64,000 nt of DNA, from the NCBI RefSeq assembly GCF_014649535.1, contig NZ_BMTF01000009.1, positions 124,001 to 188,000 on the forward strand, read 5' to 3'. Position numbers and translations under genes: made by a program. Source of the stretch: Streptomyces gelaticus (GTDB lineage: Bacteria > Actinomycetota > Actinomycetes > Streptomycetales > Streptomycetaceae). The notes beneath the pieces were generated by a model, which was not told the DNA's origin, searched no databases, and saw only the letters and a program-made list of their open reading frames with translations. Shown piece after piece: positions 33,799-42,527 of this stretch (position 1 is its first letter; every line of letters begins with the position of its first letter).

Positions 33799-34602
33799 AT
33801 GGACTTCGTGATGTTGATCGGGGTCGGGCTCCTCACCGGGGTGACGACCGTGCTGTTCGGTTTCGGTGGAGGGTTCGTCGCGGTACCGGTCGTGGTGTGG
33901 GCGGACGCGGCACTCGGCGCGGACGCGATGCGGGTGGCCACGGCAACCTCGGCCCTCGTGATGGTGGTGAACGCGGGGTTCGCCACGGCGGTCACGCCGC
34001 GTCGGGTACTCCTCTCGCTCCGCGGCAGCGGCATGCTGCTCCTGCTGCTGGCGGCCGGTGCCTCGGCCGGCGCACTGGCCACACGGCTCGCTCCGGCTGC
34101 TCCGACCCGCTGGGCATTTGTCGCGTACGTCGTGCTCACCATCATCGACCTGGTTCTGCGCCCCGGCTTCCTGCGCCCGAGCAACCACGCCGCGACGGCA
34201 CCCGGTGCCCCGCGTCCGCTGCCGTCCGCCCTCGGTGCACCGATCGGTGCGGTCGCCGCCTTCCTGGGCGTGGGCGGCAGCGTCATGACCGTCCCCGCGA
34301 TGCGACGCGCCGGGCACCCGATGAGTGTGGCGACCGCACTGGCCAACCCCCTCACCCTCGCCATCGCGTTGCCGGCCACCGCAGTGTCCCTGTGCGTGGC
34401 AGCGGTCCCCGCCGCCACGCACGCACAGGTACGACTGGTGGGGCTCATCGACGTCCGCGCCGCATCGGCGCTGCTCCTGGGGGCCCTGCCGGTGATCGCG
34501 GTGCTGCGGCGACGTCCGCCGAGGATTCCCGACCGCATCCATGCCTGGGCCTACGTCGGACTGCTTCTCATGGTGACGGTCGCGATGCTGGACCTGGTCT
34601 GA
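33799..34602 (+). CDS. TauE/SafE-type sulfite/organo-sulfonate exporter family
   Basis: 267 residues; ATG 33799 with GAGGTGG upstream. Two homologous halves of about four helices each: LIGVGLLTGVTTVLFGFGGG FVAVP is the first family motif (GxxxxxxGxGGGxxxVP), and GAPIGAVAAFLGVGGSVMTV with VPAM the second, as expected from internal duplication. These proteins move sulfite, sulfoacetate or similar anions. Paired with a divergent AraC gene. Substrate cannot be fixed from sequence. Confidence 0.88.
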   Translation: MDFVMLIGVGLLTGVTTVLFGFGGGFVAVPVVVWADAALGADAMRVATATSALVMVVNAGFATAVTPRRVLLSLRGSGMLLLLLAAGASAGALATRLAPAAPTRWAFVAYVVLTIIDLVLRPGFLRPSNHAATAPGAPRPLPSALGAPIGAVAAFLGVGGSVMTVPAMRRAGHPMSVATALANPLTLAIALPATAVSLCVAAVPAATHAQVRLVGLIDVRAASALLLGALPVIAVLRRRPPRIPDRIHAWAYVGLLLMVTVAMLDLV

Positions 34603-34655
34603 CCGGGCGTCTCGGATCCGGGTTCGCGACCGTCGACGCGACTACGAACGGGTCG

Positions 34656-35162
34656 TCAGGTCATCGCGAACTTGGCGACGTACTCGTCGAAGGGCTCGAT
34701 ACCGACCTCCGCACGCAACTCGTCCATACGCTCGGGCTCCTCGCAGGGCCACGGAACCGGCGCCCCGTCCTTCACACCGGCGATCTGAGTGCCGTAGACC
34801 TGCTTGCGGCCCTCGTTGACCAGCGTGCGGTCGCGCAGAAAGGCCAGCTCGCGCGGGCCGGCCGCGCCCGCCGACACCGCCTGCTGCATCAGCTGGAGAG
34901 CACGGCGCTGGACGGCGAGCTGCCGGTCGGCGTGCTGGGCGATCAACCATGCCGCACGCGCGGCCTCCTCACCGACCAGATCCGCCGTCGGCCATCCGTA
35001 CTCGTCCATGATCTCGCCGAGCCGGTCACCGTGTCGTGCGGTCAGCCGGCGCCACGCCAATTGCTCGGCCGGGTCGTCGCTGTTCGCAAGGATTGAGGAC
35101 TGGTGATCGGCCGCAGCCATGTCAGCAAGTTCCACCGCCAGCGCGGCAATAGCGTGCGCCAT
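34656..35162 (-). CDS. DUF6624-like protein
   Basis: 168 residues from ATG 35162 with GGGAG upstream. Blocks typical of DUF6624: EIMDEYGWPTADLVGEEAAR (the GWP-xxLVGExxA signature), AAWLIAQHADRQLAVQRRAL, LAFLRDRTLVNEGRKQVYGT and Q. Helical, soluble, no known catalytic site; members occur widely in actinobacteria and bacteroidetes, sometimes next to toxin-like genes. Converges with the TauE gene. Confidence 0.75.
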   Translation of the reverse strand: MAHAIAALAVELADMAAADHQSSILANSDDPAEQLAWRRLTARHGDRLGEIMDEYGWPTADLVGEEAARAAWLIAQHADRQLAVQRRALQLMQQAVSAGAAGPRELAFLRDRTLVNEGRKQVYGTQIAGVKDGAPVPWPCEEPERMDELRAEVGIEPFDEYVAKFAMT

Positions 35163-35450
35163 TCTCAACTCCCGGTTCGCGTAAGTGCCTTGTTCTGGTT
35201 GTCGGAAACCCTAACGTGCACATCGGGCGCAAAGGTCAGCACGGAAGACGGCGAAAGGAGCCTTCGCGATCGGCTGAGCCGCGGAGGTGAGGCCCCGCCC
35301 GTCAGGGCCGATGACGGCCGATGCGGGGGTGGCGCCAGCACCACCCCGACGTGGGGCTCAGGCCACCTGACTCGCCGTCGACAGCGCAGCAGACTCTTCC
35401 CAGGCACCGGCGAGGACCCGCCGGGCACTGATCGCGGACGGGGAAGAGCG

Positions 35451-36959
35451 ATGACCGGTCACACACGCCGAACGATCCTCCGAGGAGCAGCACTCGCAGC
35501 GGCCGGCGGTGTCGCCGGAGGCTACGGTCCGGGCCACGACGCCACCGCGGCACAGGCCGCCACCATCGGCACAGGCGCTGGAGGCGGGGAGGCATCCCCG
35601 TTCCTGGAAGGTGCCTTCGCCCCGGTCACCGAGGAACTCACCGCGTTCGGCCTCGAAGTGACCGGCCGGATTCCACGCGACCGGGACGGCCGCTACCTGC
35701 GCACCGGCCCCAACGCACTGGGCATCGAGGACCTGCGGGCCCACCACTGGATGCTCGGCGACGGCATGGTGCACGGGGTGCGGCTGCGCGGCGGGTACGC
35801 CGAGTGGTACCGCAACCGGTGGGTCCGCTCCTCGGAGGTGGCGCGGAAGCTGGGAGAGCCGTACCCGGGCGAGGCGCCGCCGGACGACTTCGCCTGCAAC
35901 ACGCACGTCATCCCGTACAAGGGGCGCATCCTGGCCCTCCAGGAGAGCGGACCACTGCCGTACGAACTGGACGGCGAGCTGAACACCGTGCGGCCCCACG
36001 ACTTCCGTTCCACACTGGAGGACGCTTTCACCGCGCACACCAAGTACGACGCGGCGGCGGACGAACTGCACGCGGTGACGTACTACCCGACCTGGGACCA
36101 CGTGCGGCACCTCGTGATCGACCGCACCGGCCGGGTGGCACGGACCACCAGGATCCCGGTGGCGGACGCGCCGATGATGCACGACTTCGCCCTCACAGGG
36201 AAGCACGTGGTGATCGTCGACGTGCCGGTCACCTTCGACATGGCCGCCGCCGAGGCGGGCGCACCCGTGCCGTACGTCTGGAACCCGAAACACGCGATGC
36301 GGGTGGGGGTGATGCCGCGGACCGGCGGCGCCGTCCGCTGGTTCGAGATCGATCCGGTGTTCTACTCGCACACGCTCAACGCCTACGACCAGGGCGACAC
36401 CATCGTCATGGAACTCACCACCATGCCCGCGCCGTTCTACGCCGCGGGCCGGGGCAACGGCGGGCCTTCCACGACGGGCACACCCGTGCTCGACCGCTGG
36501 ACCATCGACCTGCGTGCGAACCGTGTCCGCAGCACCCGGCTCGACGACCTGCCGCAGGAATTCCCCCGCGTCAACGAGTCCCTGGTGTCGCGGCGGCACC
36601 GCTTCGCGTACGCGGCGAGCGCGGCGGAGATGTGGCGTGCCTACGAGACGGTCGACGGGATACCGCCGGACGACAAGTTCACCAACTGCCTGGTGAAGCA
36701 CGACATGCTGCGAGGCAGCCGGCAGGTGCACCGCTTCCCGGACGGCGCGGCAGCCGGCGAGCCCGTGTTCGTGCCGCGCTGTGGGGCACGCGACGAGGAC
36801 GACGGCTACCTCCTGTCCTACGTGCACAACCCCGACCGCGGCGCGAGCGACCTGGTGGTCCTCTCCGCGCAGGACTTCACCGGCCGCCCTCTGGCCCGCA
36901 TCCATCTGCCGGGAAGGGTGCCGCTCGGCTTCCACGGCAGCTGGGTGCCGGACGCGTGA
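35451..36959 (+). CDS. Carotenoid (cleavage) oxygenase family protein with Tat signal
   Basis: 502 residues. Twin-arginine signal HTRRTILRGAALAAAGGVAG followed by a seven-bladed propeller typical of carotenoid oxygenases. Four Fe(II)-binding histidines are in place: HTKYD, MMHDFALT, YSHTLNAY and the C-terminal GFHGSWVP. RTGPNALGIEDLRAHHWMLG DGMVHG is the canonical N-terminal substrate-entry region. GGAAGAG precedes ATG 35451. These enzymes cleave carotenoids, apocarotenoids, stilbenes or lignin-derived olefins with O2. A Tat-exported member suggests folded, iron-loaded export. No carotenoid biosynthesis genes are near. Confidence 0.9.
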   Translation: MTGHTRRTILRGAALAAAGGVAGGYGPGHDATAAQAATIGTGAGGGEASPFLEGAFAPVTEELTAFGLEVTGRIPRDRDGRYLRTGPNALGIEDLRAHHWMLGDGMVHGVRLRGGYAEWYRNRWVRSSEVARKLGEPYPGEAPPDDFACNTHVIPYKGRILALQESGPLPYELDGELNTVRPHDFRSTLEDAFTAHTKYDAAADELHAVTYYPTWDHVRHLVIDRTGRVARTTRIPVADAPMMHDFALTGKHVVIVDVPVTFDMAAAEAGAPVPYVWNPKHAMRVGVMPRTGGAVRWFEIDPVFYSHTLNAYDQGDTIVMELTTMPAPFYAAGRGNGGPSTTGTPVLDRWTIDLRANRVRSTRLDDLPQEFPRVNESLVSRRHRFAYAASAAEMWRAYETVDGIPPDDKFTNCLVKHDMLRGSRQVHRFPDGAAAGEPVFVPRCGARDEDDGYLLSYVHNPDRGASDLVVLSAQDFTGRPLARIHLPGRVPLGFHGSWVPDA

Positions 36960-37171
36960 GCGAAGCACTCCGCGGGCACTTCGGCGCCGCGCATCGCCGA
37001 GGGTCAAGCCGGTGCGACGCGCAGCGCGCTCGCCGAAGCCGGTCCTTCAGCCGCGGCCCCCGAGTCCATCGGTGGGCGTCAGACCGATGCACTGCGGGCG
37101 CAGGCGAAACACGAGGATACTGAACGACCCGAAGGACTTCGGCGCAACCGGCGACCTCGGACGCCCTCATG

Positions 37172-37717
37172 TCATGACGGTCGCCCGCCGAACTGCCAGT
37201 TGTGCACCTCGATGTCGGCGTACCGTTCCGCGGTGAGAACGGCGCGTGCCGCGCCCGGGTCCGGCGCCCGCATCAACACCGCCGTGCCCAACCAGGCGGC
37301 GCCGTCGTCGGACAGCAGCGGTCCATAGGCGATCAGTTCGTCCCGATGGGGCGGCACCGCGAGATCGGCGGCCCGGCCCTCGCCGAGGCCGAGTACCAGG
37401 TACCGGTTGCCTCCGGACCGGCCGCCGGAGAAGTCCCACATGGTGCGCCCCAGCAGGTTGCGCCATCGTCGTACCAGCACGTCCCGGTACACACCGGCCT
37501 GGAAGCCGGGTTCGTCGAAGGCGAACGCGCGGGCGGCAGCGGGATCAGGCAGATCGACGATGTGCATGCTGCCGGTGGGTGTGTCGCCGGCGAGGGTCGG
37601 GCCCCGCGCGATCATCTCCTTCGCGTACCTGTCCATATAGGACCAGTGCTTCTCCAGTAGCCCGGCGCGCAGCGCTGCGGAGCCGGGCCGGTCGCGGTGG
37701 TAGCAGAAGAACTCCAT
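37172..37717 (-). CDS. Tandem YCII-domain protein
   Basis: 181 residues from ATG 37717 (MEFFCYHRDRPGSAALRAGL). Two YCII-like ferredoxin folds: the first with EKHWSYMDRYAKEMIARGPT and DLPDPAAARAFAFDEPG, the second with RYLVLGLGEGRAADLAVPPH, AYGPLLSDDGAAWLGTAVLM and ADIEVHNW. Each half keeps a His/Asp typical of the family. Function unknown; possibly a small-molecule lyase or binding protein. Unlike the protein at 31203 it is not beside a sigma factor. Confidence 0.78.
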   Translation of the reverse strand: MEFFCYHRDRPGSAALRAGLLEKHWSYMDRYAKEMIARGPTLAGDTPTGSMHIVDLPDPAAARAFAFDEPGFQAGVYRDVLVRRWRNLLGRTMWDFSGGRSGGNRYLVLGLGEGRAADLAVPPHRDELIAYGPLLSDDGAAWLGTAVLMRAPDPGAARAVLTAERYADIEVHNWQFGGRPS

Positions 37718-37833
37718 GCCCACAGGTTCTCTTCAAGAAGGTGACCGAGTCGAGCGGGTTTCGCTGCGATGCCTGTTCTCGCCGGCCAGCGCATGCGGGC
37801 GGGGTCGGCGCCCGTATCCCTGCGGCGGGTCCG

Positions 37834-38328
37834 TCAGTCCGCCACCGGCCAGTTGAGTTCGGTGCGCAGGTCACGCGGATCCATGTCCGGTGAAGGTTGC
37901 GTTACGTACATTTCCCACCTGTCCTCACCGGCGGACAGCCCGCATGCCTGAATCCAGGTGTGCAGCCGTGCCCAGGAGGCCCCCAGGCCGTCGAACGATC
38001 CGGAGTGGGTCAGCCGCGCGACCCTGCCCCCGGGCAGCGAACCGACCACGACCCCGGCCTCCGGCCGAACCGCCTGGTCCGTCACGAACCCGACTTCCAG
38101 GTCCAGGGTCTCGCCCGGCGACCCGTGATAGAGGCCGAAGGCTGGACTCAGCACGGTGATCTGCTGCGCCGCGAAGGACCGGGCCAGGGCTCCGAACGAA
38201 GCGTCGAAGAACTCCCGCAGGCCGGACATCGGGACGACACCACGGACAACCGCTGTCGTAACCGGCTTCAGATCCACGAGTTCCGGCTGTGAGGCGCTGT
38301 CCTTGCCATCAAATCCGCGACTGCTCAT
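37834..38328 (-). CDS. GyrI-like (AraC effector-binding domain) protein
   Basis: 164 residues, MSSRGFDGKD from 38328 with GGAGAG upstream. PVTTAVVRGVVPMSGLREFF, PAFGLYHGSPGETLDLEVGF and VARLTHSGSFDGLGASWARL, ending DRWEMYVTQPSPDMDPRDLR, correspond to the beta-alpha-beta-beta repeats of the GyrI-like/SOUL-related domain, including the Y/E ligand-pocket residues. Freestanding GyrI domains bind lipophilic compounds or hydrolyse them. No DNA-binding domain attached. Confidence 0.85.
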   Translation of the reverse strand: MSSRGFDGKDSASQPELVDLKPVTTAVVRGVVPMSGLREFFDASFGALARSFAAQQITVLSPAFGLYHGSPGETLDLEVGFVTDQAVRPEAGVVVGSLPGGRVARLTHSGSFDGLGASWARLHTWIQACGLSAGEDRWEMYVTQPSPDMDPRDLRTELNWPVAD

Positions 38329-38666
38329 ACCGCTCTCCATCCGTTTTCAAGGCTTCCCTGGATGTATAGACCTGAGGAGCTCCGGAAATTCACCGTCCCG
38401 CGTTCGGCGTCCTTGCCGACGACGGGGCGGCTCGCGTCGACGGGACTCGGAGGGCAGAGTGAGCACCGTGCTCGATTCAGGAACTGACGAACCACGCCCC
38501 GTGGCCGCAGGCTGTGGCCTGACCACCGCGCCTGCCGCGACGGCTTCCGCCGCTGCCTGCGGCGTACGCATCCTGCCGGAACGCGGCGGGCCACAGAACC
38601 TCCAGCGCCTGCTTCTGTCTCGGCCACCCCAGCCGCCGACCCAGTGACACCGATAGGTTCCCTGCT
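38329..38666. other. Intergenic region between gyrI-like and hydrolase genes
   Basis: 338 bases between divergent genes. A slightly AT-richer patch near 38340-38395 could hold promoters. No repeat, RNA or gene is recognised. Confidence 0.4.
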
Positions 38667-39551
38667 GTGACCTCGATGGAGACAGAAGGCCTCGTGCCAA
38701 TGACCGACAAGGCTCGACTGCGCTGGACGGCGCTGGGGGACATGACTCGGCAACCCCCCGTGGTCCTGCTCCATGGCGGTCCCGGTCTGCCGGACTACCT
38801 CGGCGATGTCGCCCCCATGATCGCGGACCTTGCGCCTGTGTACCGGTACGACCAGCGTGGCACGGGCCGGTCCCGATGGCAGGGCAGTCATTCCTTCGCC
38901 CGGCATGTCGACGATCTCGCCGAACTGCTCGACGCATGGGGCGTCCCCGAGGCCGTGCTGATCGGGCATTCCTACGGCACCGACCTGGCGAGCCGGTTCT
39001 GCCTGAAGCACTCTGACCGGGTTGCCGCAATGCTGCTGTTGTGCGGGCCGTTCGTCGGTGATTGGCGTACCGGGGACCGAGCGGAACGTGGCCGCCGCAT
39101 GTCGCCGGCACAGCAACAGCGGCTCCGTGAATTGGAAGGTCTGCCTCACCGTACGGAGGAGCAGGAGGTCGAGCTGCTCACACTGGCGTGGTTCACCGAT
39201 CACGCAGACCCCGGACGCGGATGGCGGTGGGCCGCACAGGGCGCCCGGCAGCGTCGCCCCGTCAACTGGGCCATGAACAGCGAACTCGGAAGAGAAGGAC
39301 GCATGGACCCGCTCGACGAGCACCTCGCCGAGCTGCGCGTGCGACTGCCCGCGCGAGCGGAGCTCCTCGCTGGTGCCGAGGATCCCCGCCCTGTGTCAGC
39401 ACTTGAATCTCTCGCCCTCCGGCTCGCCCTTCCCCTGACCCGGATCGAGGGTGCAGGACACGAACCCTGGCTGGAGCAGCCGGACGCCGTGCGTGCCCAC
39501 CTCCGGCGATTCGTGCAAGGCGCGGTGGTTCCACAGAGCGCCGGTGGGTGA
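38667..39551 (+). CDS. Alpha/beta hydrolase (proline-iminopeptidase-like)
   Basis: 294 residues from GTG 38667; ATGs at 38676 and 38700 (the latter with AGAAGG ten bases upstream) are alternatives. VVLLHGGPGLPDYLGD is the oxyanion loop (HGGPG), YRYDQRGTGRS the family strand, LIGHSYGTDLASRF the nucleophile elbow, and GAGHEPWLEQP the catalytic His. A cap of ~70 residues lies between. Fits S33-type prolyl aminopeptidases and related esterases; the substrate is not determined. Confidence 0.85.
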   Translation: MTSMETEGLVPMTDKARLRWTALGDMTRQPPVVLLHGGPGLPDYLGDVAPMIADLAPVYRYDQRGTGRSRWQGSHSFARHVDDLAELLDAWGVPEAVLIGHSYGTDLASRFCLKHSDRVAAMLLLCGPFVGDWRTGDRAERGRRMSPAQQQRLRELEGLPHRTEEQEVELLTLAWFTDHADPGRGWRWAAQGARQRRPVNWAMNSELGREGRMDPLDEHLAELRVRLPARAELLAGAEDPRPVSALESLALRLALPLTRIEGAGHEPWLEQPDAVRAHLRRFVQGAVVPQSAGG

Positions 39552-39775
39552 CAGTCTTGTGGTCCACGACGGCCCCGTTTCAACGAGATCACCGCTTCGG
39601 GCAGGCCCACCGGGCATCGGGAACGTTCTCCCGTCCGCCGGGACCGGCAGTTGTACCGCCCGGCCCTGCGCGGGACACTGGACACATCGGGCGATGAGGC
39701 TCGCCGTAACCGCGCCGATGCGGCGTTGATGGCCCCTGTGCGATCCAGCCGTCCGGCATTACGGGAGGTGGCGCG

Positions 39776-40261
39776 GTGTCCCGCATCAAGGTCGAGGTCG
39801 AGTCGACCATAGGGTCCTCCATCGGGAGGCACGGCGGTCCGGAGGCCACCGAGCACGACGCACCGAGCCGTGTCGGCGGCTGGCCCGTCGGCGAAGGATG
39901 TGCTCAGGACACTCTCGACACGGACGGTGGGTCCGTGCGGACCATGGTCTTGATGCAGGAGCCGGCACGGCCGGGCGACGAAGTGACGGCCTGGCCGGTG
40001 GCGGTGTTGCACCTGAGCGACGGCCGACGTGACGTGGACGAGGTGGTGTGCGTTGCGGAGGCCGAGCCCTTCATCGGACTGGTCGATACTGCAGATCTGG
40101 GCCGCTGGCATGCGGAGCCCGCAGTGTGGGCAGCGGCCCTCGGTCGGCTCTCACCCGGCTCCACGTATCAGGTGATGGGCTGTGGCAGCCGAAAGGAGGC
40201 CGACCGACTGGTCGCGGATGCCCAGCACGCCTACCTTCAGCTCACCGGATGCATGGACTGA
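39776..40261 (+). CDS. Hypothetical protein
   Basis: 161 residues from GTG 39776, with GGGAGG nine bases upstream. The first ~55 residues are low in structure (SIGRHGGPEATEHDAPSRVG). The rest alternates strands and helices: VTAWPVAVLHLSDGRRDVDE, EPFIGLVDTADLGRW, STYQVMGCGSRKEADRLVAD, so a small alpha/beta domain is likely. It may really begin later. Not recognised; upstream of a SixA-like gene in the same direction. Confidence 0.55.
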   Translation: MSRIKVEVESTIGSSIGRHGGPEATEHDAPSRVGGWPVGEGCAQDTLDTDGGSVRTMVLMQEPARPGDEVTAWPVAVLHLSDGRRDVDEVVCVAEAEPFIGLVDTADLGRWHAEPAVWAAALGRLSPGSTYQVMGCGSRKEADRLVADAQHAYLQLTGCMD

Positions 40262-40289
40262 ACTGGCCGCCGGGGAAGGGAATCAGGCT

Positions 40290-40397
40290 GTGACGACCAC
40301 GATCATTGACCGCCGGACGCGTGAAGCGGTGACCCGGACTCTCGGTCTGGAACTCAGCCGTGAGTTGGGACGCCTTCCGCTGCGGGAAGCGGGTTGA
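40290..40397 (+). CDS. Very short frame, possible small protein or fragment
   Basis: 35 codons from GTG 40290, preceded by GGGGAAGGG at 40274-40282. The peptide is helical and charged (REAVTRTLGLELSRELGRLP), ending four bases before the sixA-like start. Could be a translated leader or a leftover of another gene. Weak evidence. Confidence 0.25.
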   Translation: MTTTIIDRRTREAVTRTLGLELSRELGRLPLREAG

Positions 40398-40401
40398 GCC
40401 C

Positions 40402-40935
40402 GTGGCCGAGCCCGCTCCGCCCCGATTGATTGTGCTGCGGCATGCCAAGTCGGCCTGGCCGGAGGGCGTACCCGATCACGAACGCCCGCTCGCGGGCCGG
40501 GGGCGCCGGGATGCCCCGTCAGCCGGACGCCGTCTGTACGTGACGAGATGCGTGCCCGACCTGGTCATCTGCTCGACCGCCCGTCGTACCCGGCAGACAT
40601 GGGATCTGGTCGCGGCGCAGCTGGGCGCGTCACCGGAGGGGGTGTTCGAGCCACGGGTGTACGAGGCGAGCGCGTCCACTCTGTCCGCTGTTCTGCGCGA
40701 CGTGCCGGAGCGATGGCGGACCGTTCTGCTGATCGGCCACCAGCCCGGAGTGCAGGACCTGGTCCTGTCCCTCGCGGGAGGTGGAGACGCTGAGGCACTC
40801 GCGCGGGCACGCGTGAAGTACCCGACCTCCGCGATCGCGATTCTGTCGTTGTCCGGCCCGTCGTGGCGCCACCTCGCGCCGGGCACGGCGACGCTCGACG
40901 ACTTCGCCGTCCCTCGCGGCGACACCGCCACTTGA
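40402..40935 (+). CDS. SixA-type histidine phosphatase
   Basis: 177 residues from GTG 40402. LIVLRHAKSAWPEGVPDHER is the RHG motif in its SixA form (RHAKS), with the phospho-histidine; PDLVICSTARRTRQTWDLVA supplies the second arginine, and VLLIGHQPGVQDLVLSL the second catalytic histidine. SixA enzymes dephosphorylate phosphohistidine or small phosphate esters. Length and motifs are typical. The in-frame start at 40360 is possible. Confidence 0.87.
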   Translation: MAEPAPPRLIVLRHAKSAWPEGVPDHERPLAGRGRRDAPSAGRRLYVTRCVPDLVICSTARRTRQTWDLVAAQLGASPEGVFEPRVYEASASTLSAVLRDVPERWRTVLLIGHQPGVQDLVLSLAGGGDAEALARARVKYPTSAIAILSLSGPSWRHLAPGTATLDDFAVPRGDTAT

Positions 40936-41192
40936 GGATCCGGTCCGCCCGTCTTCCGCCGCTTTCCTGCCTCGGCTGTCCGCCCCACGGCCTCGGGCAG
41001 AAGGCTGAGGGCGCCGAGGGAACGCGCCGCGAGACTTCTCTGTACCCGTGATTCCTGCGGAAGAGGGACAACTGCACCGCGTGGCCGGGCGTGCCGTGCT
41101 GGTCGGGTGAATGTCCGGCGAGGGGCGAGCTTGTCCGCCGACAGAAGGGTGACCATCGGGGGATGGCCGTATCCGAGGGAAGGGCGTTTCCC

Positions 41193-41783
41193 ATGCTTCG
41201 AGCACTGATCGTCGTCGATGTGCAGAAGGACTTCTGCGAGGGCGGCAGCGTTCCGGTCAAGGGCGGTGCGGACCGGGCCGCCGCCATCGCCGAATTGCTC
41301 CGGCGCTCAGGCGGGCAGTACGCCTTCGTCGTAGCCACCCGTGACCACCACATCGATCCGGGCAGCCACTTCTCCGAGAACCCCGACTTCCAGGACTCGT
41401 TCCCCGTACATTGCGTGGTCGGCAGTGAAGGTGGGGAGTTCCATCCGGATTTTGTGCCCGCTGTCGACTCCGGGCAGGTCGACGAGGTCGTCTTCAAGGG
41501 CGCGCACTCCGCCTCGAAGAGTGGTTTCGAGGGCTTCACCCAGGACGGTACGACGTTGGCCGACTGGCTGAAGGCCCGCGATGTCACCGATCTCGACATC
41601 GTAGGCATCGCAACCGATCACTGTGTGAAGGCCACCGCAATGGACGGCGTACGAGCGGGCTTTGCGGTGCGGGTCCTGCTCGACTACACCGCCGGCGTCG
41701 CCCTGGATACCACGCAGGCCGCAGTCGACGAGCTGCGCCGGGCCGGTGTTGCGTTGAGCGGTGCCCCTGTCGTCGTTGCCTGA
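41193..41783 (+). CDS. pncA: Nicotinamidase (isochorismatase-like)
   Basis: 196 residues from ATG 41193; GGAAGGG upstream. The Asp-Lys-Cys triad is visible: LIVVDVQKDFCEGG (D9), EVVFKGAH (Lys) and ATDHCVKATA (Cys), with the cis-peptide preceding segment IVGIATDHC. TRDHHIDPGSHF contains the metal-binding Asp/His pair that distinguishes nicotinamidases from isochorismatases. Converts nicotinamide to nicotinate in NAD salvage. Monocistronic. Confidence 0.92.
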   Translation: MLRALIVVDVQKDFCEGGSVPVKGGADRAAAIAELLRRSGGQYAFVVATRDHHIDPGSHFSENPDFQDSFPVHCVVGSEGGEFHPDFVPAVDSGQVDEVVFKGAHSASKSGFEGFTQDGTTLADWLKARDVTDLDIVGIATDHCVKATAMDGVRAGFAVRVLLDYTAGVALDTTQAAVDELRRAGVALSGAPVVVA

Positions 41784-41847
41784 CCAGGCCGGCCCGATCG
41801 CGGATTCTGCTTGTACAGAGCGTGTCGGTAGCTCTGGTGGCAGGACC

Positions 41848-42236
41848 CTACGCCTTCCGGCATCGGTCCCGGGCCGTGGGGAGTTGCCGGAAGCCGGCTG
41901 ATTCATAGGTGGCAACGGCGCCGGCATTGGAGCTCGGAGTGCAGACGATCGCGCTCGACGAGCCCAGTTCCTGGAGTGCGGCCGCTGCGGCGACGGTGAT
42001 CGCCCGACCGTAGCCCTGACGACGATGCTCCCGCCGCACGCCCATCGGTTCGAGCAACCCGGGCCTGCCCGGACCGGCCGACCACACCGTCACCGCCGCC
42101 ACCGCGCTGCCCCGGTCGTCGTACGCGACCAGACACCGGGCAGTTGCAGCGGCGCCCCGTCGTACTGCCGCTCCCGCAGCGCACCGACAGCCTCGCTCAG
42201 CCTGTCGACCTCAGGCCTGTTCAGCACTATCGCCAT
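41848..42236 (-). pseudogene. GNAT acetyltransferase C-terminal part, frameshifted
   Basis: The start MAIVLNRPEVDRLSEAVGAL at 42236 runs into a frame change at about 42136-42140: the peptide continues as LVAYDDRGSAVAAVTVWSAG in the next frame, then EPMGVRREHRRQGYGRAITV (acetyl-CoA motif A, RRxGxGRA) and NAGAVATYESAGFRQLP. One missing base would join the parts. Even when joined, ~130 residues cover only the C-terminal GNAT core, so an N-terminal extension may also be lost. Confidence 0.65.
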
Positions 42237-42527
42237 ACCGCCGATCACACCCCATCCCACCGACAACCCGCACCTGGTTTCCGGTTCCGACCCGCCCCCA
42301 TGACCTTCCTGAGCAGGTTGTCCATCCCGGTCGGGGTGTGCCCGCGGTGGACGAGCGATCCGGGACCGGCCGCTTCCTGACAGGACTCGGCGGTCTCGTT
42401 GTGTTTGCTTGCGATGGCGCGACACGACGGGGCCCGTCCCCGGTTCGGCGCTGCCCGATCGTCCCCGAGCACATGGCAGGGGACGATGGCCGGAGACGGT
42501 GTTGCGGAACGGGGTTCGGTGGGCGAC

